The translations under genes and the position numbers were made by a program. Shown in pieces: positions 23,448-45,700 of a DNA stretch of 64,000 nt. Source of the stretch: Tubiluchus corallicola. Lineage: Eukaryota > Priapulida > Priapulimorpha > Priapulimorphida > Tubiluchidae. The DNA lies in contig JAQGDQ010000120.1 of the NCBI GenBank assembly GCA_030141605.1, positions 122,001-186,000 on the forward strand, in the 5' to 3' direction. The notes beneath the pieces are model-generated. The model saw only the letters and a program-made list of their open reading frames with translations. It had not been told where the DNA came from and did no database searches. Position 1 is the first letter of the stretch. Every line of letters begins with the position of its first letter.

Positions 23448-26024
23448 ATGAACTCCGCAAATAAGAGACGAAAGTTGAAAGTGAAACAACATTTGAAAGA
23501 AGCTCCTAATTTACAGCGTTTTCGTTTAGCTGTTGAACATCTTTCTCAAGACCATGCTATTCCCAGTGGTGAAATTTACGTCGGCAGTCAATCATTAGGA
23601 AGAACTTCAACTTTAGAGCACGACATAGAAAAAGAAACTAAATATGGTATACTTGTAGCTGGAAAATCCCGTAAACAAAAGCGCAAAGAAGCAAGAGAGC
23701 TTAAAAAGGCCTGCAAAAACGCATTTCTAGCTCATAAGCCCATGCCTCATGTTGAAAAAGAAACAAGACAAAGAAAAAGGAAAGAAAAAGCTGAGGCTAA
23801 AAGGAACAAACGACGTGAGAGAAGGAAAAGGCAAAAAGTTAAAGAAAAGGAGATGAAAAAATCGGAGAAAACACATACCCTTGCCACGTCTTCTCGAATC
23901 ACTCGTTTGTTGCATGAAATTAAAAAGGAAGATGCTGTTATTAAGGTGCTAGAAAAAAATTTGAAAATTAAAAAGACCAGGAAGACTATACCCAAGGCAT
24001 TTGTTGATGACGGATTAGATTACTTACTAGACTTTTGTGGCGATAACGAAGGGAAAAAAAATTTTTATTTACAACCGACTGAATCGAATGACGTTAATTT
24101 TGTTTGTAGTGAAGGAGAAGCTACTGTTACTGAATCATTTACAAATGATGTAGGAAAATTTGATGCAAACGAAAACATTGCAAATGTAGATTCTGAAGAT
24201 GAGGAATCAGAAACAATGTCTGATTATAAAGAGGTAGGTTCTGAAAAACTTGGTAATACAAGTGATTCTGCTAAAGGTGAGTTTAGCGATGCTGATGAAG
24301 GTGTGTTCTTGGGTAAGGTTCCAGAAACTGACAACTCTAACATATCAAAGGACACAAAAGTGATATCACAGGAAGAAGTTAGGGAAGACGTACTTACTGA
24401 GGACATTTATGGAAGAATTCGTGATGGAAAAGGAAACATAGTATCATCAACTCCTTGGAGATCACATCGTTCACAAGATACTAATTTTATAGGCGGCTCA
24501 AATGAGCAAGAATTGAACACACTGAAGAAGCAAATGAAAGGACTGCTAAACAGACTGAGTGAGTCAAATATGGCACTTCTCACTTCTCAGATTGAGTCAC
24601 TGTACTGGTCTCATAGCAGGAGTAATGTGAATAAAACTCTGGGAGACCTGATTATGAGTGCCTGTGTTGGACCAGCATTGATGCCAGAGAAGCTATCCTT
24701 GGAACATGCTATGTTGATCTCACTTTTACATAACACTATAGGTGCAGAAGTTAGTGCACATTTATTAGAAATTTTAGCAGAGACATTTGAGCGTCTGTAT
24801 CAGTGCAGTGATAACAATGGATTGGGAAAGGAGTGCGACAACTTGGTTGTCTTTTTTGGCCATTTGTACAGTTTTGGTGTAATTCACAGTCAGTTAATTT
24901 TTGATTGCTTAAAAAAATTCATTGCAAGGTTTCAGGAAAAAGATGTAGAGTTGATACTGTTACTGTTGAAGGATGTCGGATTTGGTTTGAGAAAAGATGA
25001 TCCTCTGTCACTGAAGGAAGTCATTCAAATGCTACAAAGCAAGTGTGCTAGTGTCAATGACGTCAATGATCAGTCTCGAATGAAGTTTATGCTTGAAATC
25101 ATTATGGCCATAAAGAACAATAACATGCGAAAAATTCCAAATTATGACCCTAGTCAGCTTGAGCATTTGAAAAGGGTATTAAAAGGCCTTCTTAGAAACA
25201 AAGGATCAATGGAATCCAGCCTGAAGATTTCTTTAGATGATTTGCTAAATGTAGAAAATAAAGGAAGGTGGTGGATTGTAGGATCAGCATGGCACATGAA
25301 TGAACAGCCTGTAAGTAGGCATGGCCTGCAAAGTCAGTCTGTGTCTTCAACAGGTGTTAGTGAGAAAGTATTGCAGTTGGCACGACAACAGAGAATGAAC
25401 ACCGATGTTAGAAAAAGTGTTTTCTATGCAATGATGTCAAGTGAGGATTATTTAGATGCTTTTGAAAAGTTACTGCATATCGGTTTACGTGGTGAACAAG
25501 AGAGAGAAATTATTCATGTGATAATGGACTGTGCCTTGCAAGAAAGATCTTTTAATCCATTTTACTCATACCTGGCACAAAAGTTCTGCAAATATAATCG
25601 ACGTTTTGTGATGACTTTAAAATTTTTCTTGTGGGATAAATTTGCTAGTGTTTCGTCACTGAGTAGCACTCAAATAGATAACTTGATTAAATCTTTGATC
25701 CGTTTCATATCAGCAGATGTTATATCACTTGCTGTGTTCAAAGTTATTGATTTTGCAGAACTGAATAAAGGAATGGTAAATGTAATTCGACAGGTTTTGC
25801 TTGATATGCTTCTACAAACTGATGAAGAAATATCTTGCCATTGTTTTTCAAAAATTGCAGTAAACCCAAAGCTAAAGATGCTGCGGGAAGGGCTTTTACT
25901 TTTCTTGCAACATTTTCTGATAAGGAATTGTAAGTTACCTTGTGCAGAATTAGAGAAACTGAAGCAACGAGTAAATTTAGTAGAAATGTTGTTAACTTCA
26001 GCTGAATCGAAATCATTTGTTTAA
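23448..26024 (+). CDS. NOM1: NOM1/Sgd1, nucleolar MIF4G-domain protein, single exon
   Basis: Nucleolar protein of 40S ribosome biogenesis; the family binds the helicase eIF4A3 through its MIF4G domain. The ORF is 858 aa, against 860 in human NOM1. Its order is: a short basic N-terminus (RRKLKVKQHLKEAPNLQRF), a strongly basic Lys/Arg stretch at about residues 95-140 (nucleolar targeting likely), an acidic Ser/Glu/Asp-rich linker to about 325, IYGRIRDGKGN just before the fold, a MIF4G helical domain at about 355-565, and an MA3 domain at about 650-770 (RKSVFYAMMSSEDYLDAFEKLL). The start ATG is the first in frame. The gene is uninterrupted, unlike UTP14 and CDK8 nearby. A compound microsatellite lies upstream. 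ATTAAA at 26281 is a possible poly(A) signal. Confidence 0.95.
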   Translation: MNSANKRRKLKVKQHLKEAPNLQRFRLAVEHLSQDHAIPSGEIYVGSQSLGRTSTLEHDIEKETKYGILVAGKSRKQKRKEARELKKACKNAFLAHKPMPHVEKETRQRKRKEKAEAKRNKRRERRKRQKVKEKEMKKSEKTHTLATSSRITRLLHEIKKEDAVIKVLEKNLKIKKTRKTIPKAFVDDGLDYLLDFCGDNEGKKNFYLQPTESNDVNFVCSEGEATVTESFTNDVGKFDANENIANVDSEDEESETMSDYKEVGSEKLGNTSDSAKGEFSDADEGVFLGKVPETDNSNISKDTKVISQEEVREDVLTEDIYGRIRDGKGNIVSSTPWRSHRSQDTNFIGGSNEQELNTLKKQMKGLLNRLSESNMALLTSQIESLYWSHSRSNVNKTLGDLIMSACVGPALMPEKLSLEHAMLISLLHNTIGAEVSAHLLEILAETFERLYQCSDNNGLGKECDNLVVFFGHLYSFGVIHSQLIFDCLKKFIARFQEKDVELILLLLKDVGFGLRKDDPLSLKEVIQMLQSKCASVNDVNDQSRMKFMLEIIMAIKNNNMRKIPNYDPSQLEHLKRVLKGLLRNKGSMESSLKISLDDLLNVENKGRWWIVGSAWHMNEQPVSRHGLQSQSVSSTGVSEKVLQLARQQRMNTDVRKSVFYAMMSSEDYLDAFEKLLHIGLRGEQEREIIHVIMDCALQERSFNPFYSYLAQKFCKYNRRFVMTLKFFLWDKFASVSSLSSTQIDNLIKSLIRFISADVISLAVFKVIDFAELNKGMVNVIRQVLLDMLLQTDEEISCHCFSKIAVNPKLKMLREGLLLFLQHFLIRNCKLPCAELEKLKQRVNLVEMLLTSAESKSFV

Positions 26025-26280
26025 TCTGTTTCCCTGCAGCATTGGAAGGGAAACGTACTTCAACATTTGCAATATTTGTATTGTTTAAATACCTTCATTC
26101 TATCACACTATAAAAACCATTTTTGTAGTATGTTGTTACAGAATTTCGAATATGGAGGTGCTGCATTAGTTAGGAATGTGTTAGATGGTTTTAATTTATG
26201 TATATACGGTGGTAAAATGTTGTAAATTTATGTTTAAGATGGTCACAAATCTCTTTTGTTTTGTATTTTTAATGCAGCTG

Positions 26281-26286
26281 ATTAAA
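26281..26286 (+). terminator. Possible polyadenylation signal of NOM1
   Basis: ATTAAA lies about 260 nt after the NOM1 stop and 224 nt before the VMA21 start codon. It is the common variant of AATAAA. No AATAAA is seen between the two genes. Confidence 0.35.
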
Positions 26287-26509
26287 TTTGAAAACTTATA
26301 CATGGTCTTTATAACATTTTTGTATCTGTCTCTTTACTTTGTTTACAAAGAATAGTCCTTGTAGTGAACAGCAATATTCAGCATTAAACTCATATCCACT
26401 AACAAACTTTTCATTGTTTGCAGGGTGGTGCTGAATTTTCCGTAGAAGCATCTTAACCTGCAAAAACACCAGACATTTCACGCTGTGCATTTAAGAATTT
26501 GTCCAAAAA

Positions 26510-26791
26510 ATGGCAGGGTTCAATTCGGTTAGTGCTAATGATAACACGAAAATGAATAGTGTGTTTAAGACCGTCTTATTCTATAGTCTGCTTATGATCA
26601 CACTACCACTGTTCATGTATTTCTTCACTAAAGCAATGGTATTTGAAGCAGTGTTTGGATACACTTCTCAGCAGAGTTACATCTACGCTGCTATAGTTGC
26701 TATTATAGTTGTTCACGTCGTACTCGGCTTTTTTGTTTATGCTGCTTTTACGGAAGACGAACAGCCTAGGCCTGTGGAAAAAATTGATTAG
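26510..26791 (+). CDS. VMA21: VMA21, V-ATPase assembly chaperone of the ER, single exon
   Basis: Small two-pass ER membrane protein that assists assembly of the V0 sector of the vacuolar H+-ATPase. The 93-aa ORF (human 101 aa) has a short hydrophilic N-terminus, TM1 at about residues 19-42 (TVLFYSLLMITLPLFMYFFT), a loop beginning FEAVFGYTSQQSY that matches the family's FEG-x-x-G-x-S-x-x-x-S-Y pattern, TM2 at about 57-80 (YAAIVAIIVVHVVLGFFVY), and a short charged tail. The tail ends EKID and not a classical KKxx retrieval signal. The stop codon is followed only 75 bp later by the GNB1L start, with no poly(A) hexamer between. Confidence 0.92.
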   Translation: MAGFNSVSANDNTKMNSVFKTVLFYSLLMITLPLFMYFFTKAMVFEAVFGYTSQQSYIYAAIVAIIVVHVVLGFFVYAAFTEDEQPRPVEKID

Positions 26792-26866
26792 CGAATTCCT
26801 GCACTGCGAAGTCGTTAGTAAATTATGTGATTTAAAACAGATTTTTTTCTTGACAATAACTTTGAA
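26792..26866 (+). other. 75-bp gap between VMA21 stop and GNB1L start
   Basis: No AATAAA or ATTAAA lies in this gap. It contains AAAACAG at about 26835-26841, which could serve as a splice or trans-splice acceptor, followed by a T-run and then the GNB1L ATG. The spacing is too short for an ordinary 3' UTR, poly(A) site, promoter and 5' UTR. The genes therefore overlap as transcripts or share one transcript. Confidence 0.6.
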
Positions 26867-29800
26867 ATGAGACCGTCGCCAGATCCATTGTATGTATTAA
26901 GATCTGGAGTTGGCGCAGTGACCTATGTGACATTTTGGACTTGTGGTGCAGAAGGAAGTGACTTGAGGCTTTTATCAGGTAAATATAAAAGATTTTTATG
27001 TAAAGCTAGTGAGCTAATTAATTTTGATAGAGAATCCAGTCTTGAGTTATTTTTTATTTTGTGCGGTTTTGCAAATTTGATTTTCTTTCAAACATTGAGC
27101 TTAAAAATTATGTGTTGTCTGAGGCTCTTGTATTTGTTCTCACATATAAATTTTTTAAACTTGGTGTCTTCGTTTTATAGTGCTTGAAGTGTTTTGCAAG
27201 CAAAGTCGACAAAACTGTTTCCTCTGTACTCTCAAATTAATTTTTATGATGGTGATACTCGTGCTTCTATATAGTGTGCATGGCAGTTTTTGTTTAAAAC
27301 AACCAGTTGTTTGTTGCCCATTTGCAGGAACACATGTTGGCCAGATTCACATATGGAACCTAAAAACTAGACGTGCGGATGTTGCCCTTGAAGGTCACGC
27401 AGGACAGAGGATCTTGTGGTTGCAGGCCTTAAATTGGGAAAGCTTCCTCAGCCAAGGAAGAGACGGACAGATTTTCAGATGGATTTATGCAGGAAATGAG
27501 TGGAAGCATTCTTGTGAGTTAACTCATTACTGGCACTTTAGGTTATATTATGTCACTATTTTATCCCGTGCATTTTTTTTGGAGAAAAGGACTTGTTTAG
27601 GAGTTATAGGCCTATAGTAAAATTAATGTCGATAAGTTGTTGTACCGTTGATATTATACTCTGGCTTTGGTCTCTTTTATTGCTCAAGCTTCTACTTATT
27701 ATTGCTCAAGTTTCTACTTATTAGGCTGCCAGGCCATAGAAACTCATGCTTCATGCCTCATGCTTCATACTTCATGCTTCATGCTTCACGGCCCACTGGG
27801 CCATAGGGGCTCATGCTCTCACGCTTCACACACGAGTCTGCGTTGCGCATTCAAAATGGAATCATCTGACGAGGAAGATTTCTTGATTTTGTTGTGTCTC
27901 AGAAGAAGGAAGCGAAAGAGACGGAGAATATGGTGCCGGGAGCATTTTTTGCTCAGAGAATCCAGAGGAGAATTTCAGCGGACACTTCAACACCTCGTGG
28001 ACAATCCTGACGAAGAACTATTTCATAATTATACAAGGATGTCGTACAAGACTTACAGTACATTAAAGTCCCTCGTGCTAGGACATCTGAAGCCACGCCA
28101 TTCAAATTGGAGGAGGCCAATCGAAGCAGAACAAAAGCTCATCATAACTCTCAGGTGGTAATTACTAGTCAAAGTATGTTTGTCAGATAAGCATGCACTG
28201 ACATGACCACATAAAAAAGTAGATCTAAACACTCCCCCCCCCCCCCCCCGATAAAAAAGAAAGGCCACACAAAAATTCCAAAATGTTTTTGATGGGTAAA
28301 ATTTAATTATTTTGTTTTTCAGATATATAGACATGACCATATAATAAAAACAAAAAACGAAAAACGAAAATGAAAAATTTGAAAAGGTTTAGGTCACAAT
28401 GTCCCGACGTTCCATCAGCAGATATGTTTTCAAGACGTGCCAGGTCCTGTGGGATGTACTTGCAGTCAAAAAACGCTCTGATATCCAGTCTGCCCCCGGA
28501 CTCACGTCTCGAAAAAGTGAACATGTTCACTTCTAGCTTCACGCGTGAGTCGTGAAGCTTGAAGTGTGAGGCGTGAGCGGAGGTCTATGGCCCACCGCAA
28601 ATAAGATTACGTTTGTTCATTTTTCCACTCACGCGTTTAGACGTGAAGCATGAGCGTGAGGCATGAAGCATGAGTTTACCCTTTTTAACAAGCTTGAAAA
28701 AGCCTAAGCTTTGCCACAAATAATAATTAAATTTTGTGGAACAATAGCAGAATATCCATAACTATTACCAGATCCAGATTTTTTGTATGAAATTGCAGTG
28801 ACATGAAATTTGAAAAAGTCTTAAATGAGCACAGTATTTCAAAGTGAAATGTATTGTGGACCGAATGAATGTCAGATTTTTTATGTGATGTTACAATCCC
28901 AATTTATATCAGCAATGATTGTCACATTTGAAAAAAAGATCAGGGGCTTATTTTGAGGAGATTGCCACAAAATTGAAGAGCATCATTCCAGAATATATTT
29001 TAAATAAAGTGAAGAAACTAAAGTTTTTTCTATTCCAAGATGGTTGTAATAATATCATGATTTTTAAAAAACCTCAGCCTTGTTATTTGGAGAAATGCAC
29101 CTTAGTGGAATTTTGCAAGATAGTGGTAGAACATTCTGGGCTGTCTGACGAAGTTGGATGAGACCTGAGCTCCGTTTGAAAGCTGTATAGTAAAGATTTT
29201 CTAATAGAATGAACTGTTCATTTTCTAAATAAAATTTGAATTGGAAATCCCAAGATTTAAAATTTATTTGATGAATGTATTACCCGAGCTCATTTTTTGG
29301 TTTTTCTTGGAATATAAATGCTTAGGCCTAATTCATTCTTTGGGTGGATGGAGAATATTTACTTTTACTTATAACTGAATAGTTGATTTTCCTAGGAATG
29401 GTTTTTGAGGTATATACAATTGTAATAATTAAGCCATGTTAGGAAAGCTTTTATATTATAATTGGTTGTGTTGTGTACTTTTCTAGGTTTATGCACTTGC
29501 TATCCAATTGGATTTTGTCAAAGCACTTTGCTTGATTCTTTTCTTGCCAAGCCTGGTAAAAACAATGAGACAATAGAAGTTATAGACATTGACTCGCAAG
29601 ACTTGGTTGGCTCTTTTTCCATTGATCCTAACCTAGGAATGCCCATGTGCATGGCACTGAGGAGAGTTGGTGTCTCTGTTAAAGAGCGTGACGTGTTATT
29701 ATTTGTTGGCTTTGAAAGTGGTACTATCTTTGTGTGGGATGTACAAACTGGTAATAATGTTGCATCATTCAAGGCACATAGTGATTCAGTAATGTGTTTG

Positions 29801-30136
29801 GATATCAATTTGAGCCTATGTGGTGTGTCAGGTTCTTCTGATAGTAAAGTCATAAAGTGGAAATTCACCAAAGATTCCATAATGCTGGAGCATGACGTTC
29901 AGTGTACCAACTCGGGTGCATCTAGTATTGCAATTCGACCAGATAATAAAATTGTGGCTGTGTGTACGTGGGATTCACAGATTCGTATTTTTGCATGGAA
30001 GACACTAAAGCCACTAGCTGTTTTGAGCTATCATAAAGAGAATGTGCAAAGTGTCGCATTTAATTTAACAAACAAACATAACTTGCTGGCAGCGGGTTCA
30101 AATGACGGTCTGATAACTTTGTGGTCTTTGTATTAG
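26867..30136 (+). CDS. GNB1L: GNB1L, G-protein beta-like WD40 protein, 3 exons
   Basis: WD40 propeller protein; the human protein lies in the 22q11 deletion region and has been linked to stability of PIK-family kinases. Exons are 26867-26978, 27328-27513 and 29487-30136 (948 nt, 315 aa; human 327). Phase closes at both junctions. Diagnostic segments are PDPLYVLRSG at the start, HVGQIHIWNLKTRRADVALE then GHAGQ, FLSQGRDGQIFRW, the family-typical LGMPMCMALRR, IFVWDVQTGNNVASFKAHSD, SIAIRPDNKIVAVCTWDSQI, and the end LLAAGSNDGLITLWSLY (human LLAAGSKDQRISLWSLY). Intron 2 (about 2 kb) holds a decayed PIF/Harbinger transposon. The ATG is 75 bp after the VMA21 stop. Confidence 0.95.
27735..28675 (+). 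mobile_element. Internally deleted PIF/Harbinger transposon in GNB1L intron 2
   Basis: An ORF from ATG 27856 encodes an acidic start, a basic stretch and then LRESRGEFQRTLQHLVDNPD, LFHNYTRMSYKTYSTLKSLV and NWRRPIEAEQKLIITLR. This is the N-terminal part of HARBI1-type transposases, just before the DDE nuclease. It stops at 28161, with a possible splice donor (CAG|GTGGTA) at 28155. The nuclease part is missing. The flanks carry inverted repeats in two layers: an outer AACTCATGCTTCATGCCTCA at 27750 matched in inverse at about 28673, and an inner GGGCCATAG near 27799 matched in inverse near 28597. The target duplication is not resolved. A 16-20 bp C-run lies near 28231. Confidence 0.75.
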
Positions 30137-32335
30137 TCACTGGATGATCATTTAACAGTTCTTCCACACATGATTTACTTAATGTGTAATTTTTTACATT
30201 TATGTATGAGTGTATTGTTAGTTCTAGCTTTGCCTGCACTCTGTAGAACAACTCGCATACATTATAAAAATGCATATTGATATTTCAGAAGCTTAAAGAA
30301 ATATCTATGATTGAAGACGTGAGTAGTTCATTTCACCAAAAAAGGTCGCACAAGCTTTAGGTCTATATAAAATGTGTTGTTGATAGTAAAATAAATGTTT
30401 AATAATCATGATACCTGTGTATGTGTTATGGACCATGGCTGAGTATTTTTGTATATTTGCGGTTGTTGGGCAATTTTCTGTCATGGTCATTACAATTCCT
30501 GCCATAACTTTATCATAATCTTTAAATATTTCCAGTGATGTTGATTACACGGGTAATGTGCCTGCGATTACGTATCTTATAATAAATTTTTGGTAATTTA
30601 TATCGTCACATTATTTGAAATGAATCAAATGTGGAAAACAGAAGTTTTAGAATCATGAGCTTATCATTGACATGCTCGAATGCAAATCAGCCGAGAACAA
30701 AGTGACAGATCTTGAAAATCGAAAAGTTGTTAAAGTTGTTACCTTTGTGATGCCAATCTGTGAAAATTAGATTAAATGTTTTTGTAAATAAAAAAATGAA
30801 TGCTAGCATTTGAGTATTTGAATTATTGAATAAAAGCATTGCGATAGACTATGCTTATAGTATAGAATGTAGATAGGATAGAATTATATAGAATAGAATG
30901 TTCAGAATAGAAAAAAAGTAGTAAATTAACAATGTTGTAGAATAAAAGTAACTTGTATGGTCTCTGCAGTGTGAAGTAATCGTTTCATTTAAGCAAAACT
31001 GACAAGTGCTACATGCAGTGCATCAGCAAAATACAAACCAATCCATTCAATAATCAATATGGTCCATTAAGACTTGAGTTGATGCAAACTAATGAGGTGA
31101 TAGGATGAATAAGTTAACCAGGTCTCTGCTAACTGTAGTTGAAAAAAGTGACAATGTAACTAATTTCTAGCACATTTGTTCAGTTGATTAGCTGCACAAT
31201 TTGAAAGTGAAAGCTTAATTGACAATTAGAAAATTCAAAATAACCATGTCTGTTGTGTAGTGTGGAGCTGAATTGATGTACTAACTAGCAAAATACATTT
31301 TTTGTAATGTAGTACTTTTGTTCAATCGAAGTTTCACATTTTCAGAGTTGAACAGTGTTGATATTGACAAAGTCCTTGGTTTGGCAACGATGCATTTTGG
31401 CCTTTGCATCTCTGGAACTGCTGTTTGAAGCACTTCGTTTACAGTTACAGTAGCTAAGTAACTGAGGTTGAAGAAATGAAATGACGATACCACATATTAT
31501 TACTGTAGTGCTTACAAATAGCTTTGGGCCTTAGAAGGATTATAGTATTGTTAATGTACAAATAGATAATTTTTGTGTGTTACTAACACTTGTGCATTGC
31601 AAAGTGAGTTGTAATTGTTCCAAATCAAGCAGTAGAAAATAGAAGCTATACTTTTTGGTCAAATTTGTTTTTGAATAACTGTACATGTTTTACAATATTC
31701 CTCATTTTTATAGATAGCATATGTTGTCTCATAACTATCACTGTTAATGATGTGGTGTAAATTATTATAGTACAAATAAACACTATACACACAAATTACA
31801 TAATAGAGTCATGCTAAAGCACAATAACATGATATTTTTCAATTGATTTTACGATAATTGAGATAACGTTCTTCTTTTTGAACACGTAACCCTGCAATAT
31901 CAACAGTTTTAGTAGAGGTTCTATGATATCAGGAAAATGGAGTATTGGGCTTGAATTCTACTATGTACAGAACTGAATAGCATTACAAGCTACACCAGGA
32001 ACAGTACCAATAGGTTGAGTTTTTATCGACTCTGGGGATATGGGGACACATCTTGACCCAAAATTATGCAATGCTATCTTAATTTATCATGAGCAAAATG
32101 GTTCGGGAACTGGCAGCTTGAATTAAAACATTGTTAAATAACATAATCCATGACACTAACAATTCCATTAGTACATTAGCAGGCTCCAATTGCATTGCTT
32201 TACAGTAGCCGTGGTGCGAACAACTCCAGTAGTGTATATTTTGTGCAGCCAACTGGACTTCTAGCATGAGAATTATTGCTGGTCCCTTGAATGCCAGGAA
32301 TTGGTTGCCAAACTACCTTCCTACTGCTGCATGTC
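30137..32335. other. Convergent intergenic region between GNB1L and CDK8 ends
   Basis: About 2.2 kb of AT-rich sequence separates the GNB1L stop (plus) from the CDK8 stop (minus). AATAAA at 30390-30395, about 255 nt past the GNB1L stop, is a good candidate poly(A) signal. I see no gene. The rest would include the CDK8 3' UTR, for which I found no clear canonical signal. Confidence 0.55.
30390..30395 (+). terminator. Candidate polyadenylation signal of GNB1L
   Basis: AATAAA inside TAAAATAAATG, about 255 nt after the stop codon, followed by T/GT-rich sequence (TGTGTATGTG near 30417). Confidence 0.5.
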
Positions 32336-42727
<10,392 letters not shown>

Positions 42728-45700
42728 TAGACGAAAATCGTGAAAATTTTCAATTATAGGCACAAAATTCTAATGCATTACCATTGTAAAGTATAGTAAG
42801 CAGCCTGCGCCATCTATCGTGATTGACATTCATGAAGATACCGAATATACACGTATACTTCTTTGACATAGACATCTTTATTGCTTATACATTAAATTTT
42901 TCGTATATGCTTTGCGCAGAAAAGTTAAGTAAGCAATTAGCACAACAAGTTCACAAATGTAATTAAATTCAACTTCCATATAAATGTAAATGCTACAATT
43001 AAAATAAAGCTCAAAAATAGAAATCAATATTGAAAAGTGTTTAGCTACTGAAGTGAATGAATGATTTGATAGAGTTGGGAATAAATCAAACTTGTTTTGT
43101 GCAGGAGAAACATAAATTCTTCATCTGGAGGATGAAAGTTGTCTGCCATAATTTTCTATAGCATCTTCAGTAACGTCATTAAACAAAACAGTATGGTCAA
43201 GAATCAGATGTTCACTATTCTTATCAAAGAGCTTTATACATTTTCTCCTTGGTCCTTACAAATAAATTTTAAGGTAGTTTGCAAGCATTTGAGAAAAGGC
43301 CACATTACAGTCGTTTAGAATAGAAAACATGCTGCTATGAACATGCTAGACATAACTACAAAATACAAATAGGATCAGTAGGTTTAGACATCTTCAACAC
43401 ATACACATAACAAATTATTCAGACCTAACTAGACATAAAAATATAACCAAAGGGTCAATTTGGGCATTTTTGATTATCCATCAGCTTTGCAAGATTGGTT
43501 CAGCACTCTTAATTTGCCAGTTAATGTTCAAAAATAGATTTTTTGTTATTATTTCACTTTACTAATTTTGCATAATTGTCTTTCTATTTCCATTTCAACA
43601 AGTTGCATTCTCATCCTCGCTTGTTCACATCCTCTTCTTTCATTTTTTAATGTAACAATATTTTAAATTTCACAGTCCGGTCATTTTTACAAGTTAGGCT
43701 TTATTAATGACCAGCAATACAAATCATTTAACTAGGTATTTAATTAAGTATCTCTCAAATTTTGCTCTTATCAAAACTTGACTTCTTGTTAACTATTGAA
43801 TTATTGAAATTTTTGTATTTTTAATGCACGAGTTGCACTTTTGTCGATGCAAAATAAACAACCTTGAGAAAAAGATCTTCAAAAAATGGTTGTCGTATAA
43901 AACATATTAGCGATTTATCAACATTTAGATACTTTCAATCCTCTTCACAAAAATCGGCAAGCAAACATACATCAATAAAAAGTGACTGTTTGCAAGGTCA
44001 ATGACACGAATTCACTTCATAATTTACTTTCTCATGACCTTTTTCCTTGTTTCTTTGATTACAATTTTAACTGCAGTACTTCACTGGCATACATTCTAAC
44101 TTTTCTTAGTTTAATGACATTTGCCTTACTTATGTCCCGATAAGTGTTAATTATGTCCTGACATTTGCCTTACTTATGTCCTGCACTGATAAGCCGCATT
44201 TATTCACACGTTTGAAATTCAAAAAGTGTCCATAGTATCCTCTTCTCTGTAACATAATGAACATTTAAGATCATTCTTTTATAAGTTTTTAAAATTTGTT
44301 CTTCAAATGAAGCGTCATAGTCATAATTTCCTTCTTTCGTCCATTTGACATTTTCAGCATAGATGATGCTAAGAGTTTCAATATTTTTTTACTTCCTTTA
44401 CTTTCCAGTACAACGTCTTTTCAGCACTTTTTTTCTATGACAGGAAGTATAAACCGTTTGATTTGCATTAAATTTTTGTCTCTGTAATTTCAGCACATAG
44501 AATACGAATATGCAGAACTTTATTTATACTTTCTATGGTAGAGTGAAGCCTGATGGAGGAAAACTAGAATTCTCTGAGTGAATAAAAGATATAAAAAAGT
44601 TTAACCTGTTTCTCTCTTGCAAAATTTCCAAAGGAACTTTTCATTTCGAGTGTAAATTTTATTAAATAACCATATGGACAGCTCAAACATGACACATCAG
44701 GCTTGACTGTTTGACATACATATAGTACCTTTGGCTACCTGTTTGAAATAAAACGTGAAGACAGCAAATGAACAAGTTAAAATGCAAAGTAATTTTCGCC
44801 TCTTTAACTCTTGATAGAGAAACAAAAATAAATTAATTATGTTGATTGTTGATTGGAATCCATGTTTATTGTATGAAAAGATGAAAACATTATTTTCCAC
44901 TGCTTCTGTTTATTAAAACTGCACTTGTCTAATTAACCACATAAAGTAATCGAAATTTTACTCAATAAACACTAGTGACCATGAATTTTTTTGTACAAAA
45001 AAGCGATATCTCATAAACTTAAGTGATGATACAGCAGCATATTCTGGTAAAATCTTTCTCCAATGAGACTGTTATTGTCTTCACAGCAGCAATATAACAT
45101 ACACGGCATTCAACTTCCTCATAGAAATAAATACAGGAAATGTTTTGCAGCAAATCACTCATAACCCCTGAAAAAAATTAATATTGGTTTTATCATCTTG
45201 AACATAACAATACTCCCCAAAACCATTATCACAGATTAGTGGCTTCTTTTTAATTCGAATGTATGAGTTACTAAATCTATAGTGTAAATTCAGAAACTTA
45301 AATAGACACAAATACAAAATTTTAAACTACATCTACGAAAACAAGTTCAGTTTTGACAAACAACAGTTTTCATTTTTGTCTACTGATTTTGCTTATAGAT
45401 GCTACATAGACCATAGATCACAGAAAATATCACAGAAATTATATCCATCATAATTATGCAGGCAAGTCGCCAAATTTATTTTAAAGGTCAAGAATCCAAC
45501 TACAAATTTATCAAAAGCCACAGAGCACATGAGTTACATGGATCTTGGTCTTGACTTGGGCTTCGATCTTAGGTGGAAGAAGTAACTTACAAAAGTGGCT
45601 ATTGGTGCTCTCTACAAAAGTACTTATTTTTTGCTGGTTCTCATGCTTCCCCTACAATAATTCCAGATGCAAAACAACTGCTTACAAGTCCAGGTTTACC

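Noticed and set aside
27667-28161. A 164-codon ORF treated as a host gene from its first Met at 27667
   Set aside because: The first 60 codons are the CATGCTTC repeat array and inverted-repeat ends; only the part from ATG 27856 is transposase-like.
28303-28542. 79-codon minus-strand ORF in the PIF/Harbinger remnant, considered as the companion Myb-like protein
   Set aside because: I cannot see a Myb/SANT tryptophan pattern, so the opposite-strand companion gene is not supported.
28919-29161. 80-codon ORF in GNB1L intron 2
   Set aside because: No similarity that I recognise; it lies between the transposon and exon 3 and does not join either exon in phase.
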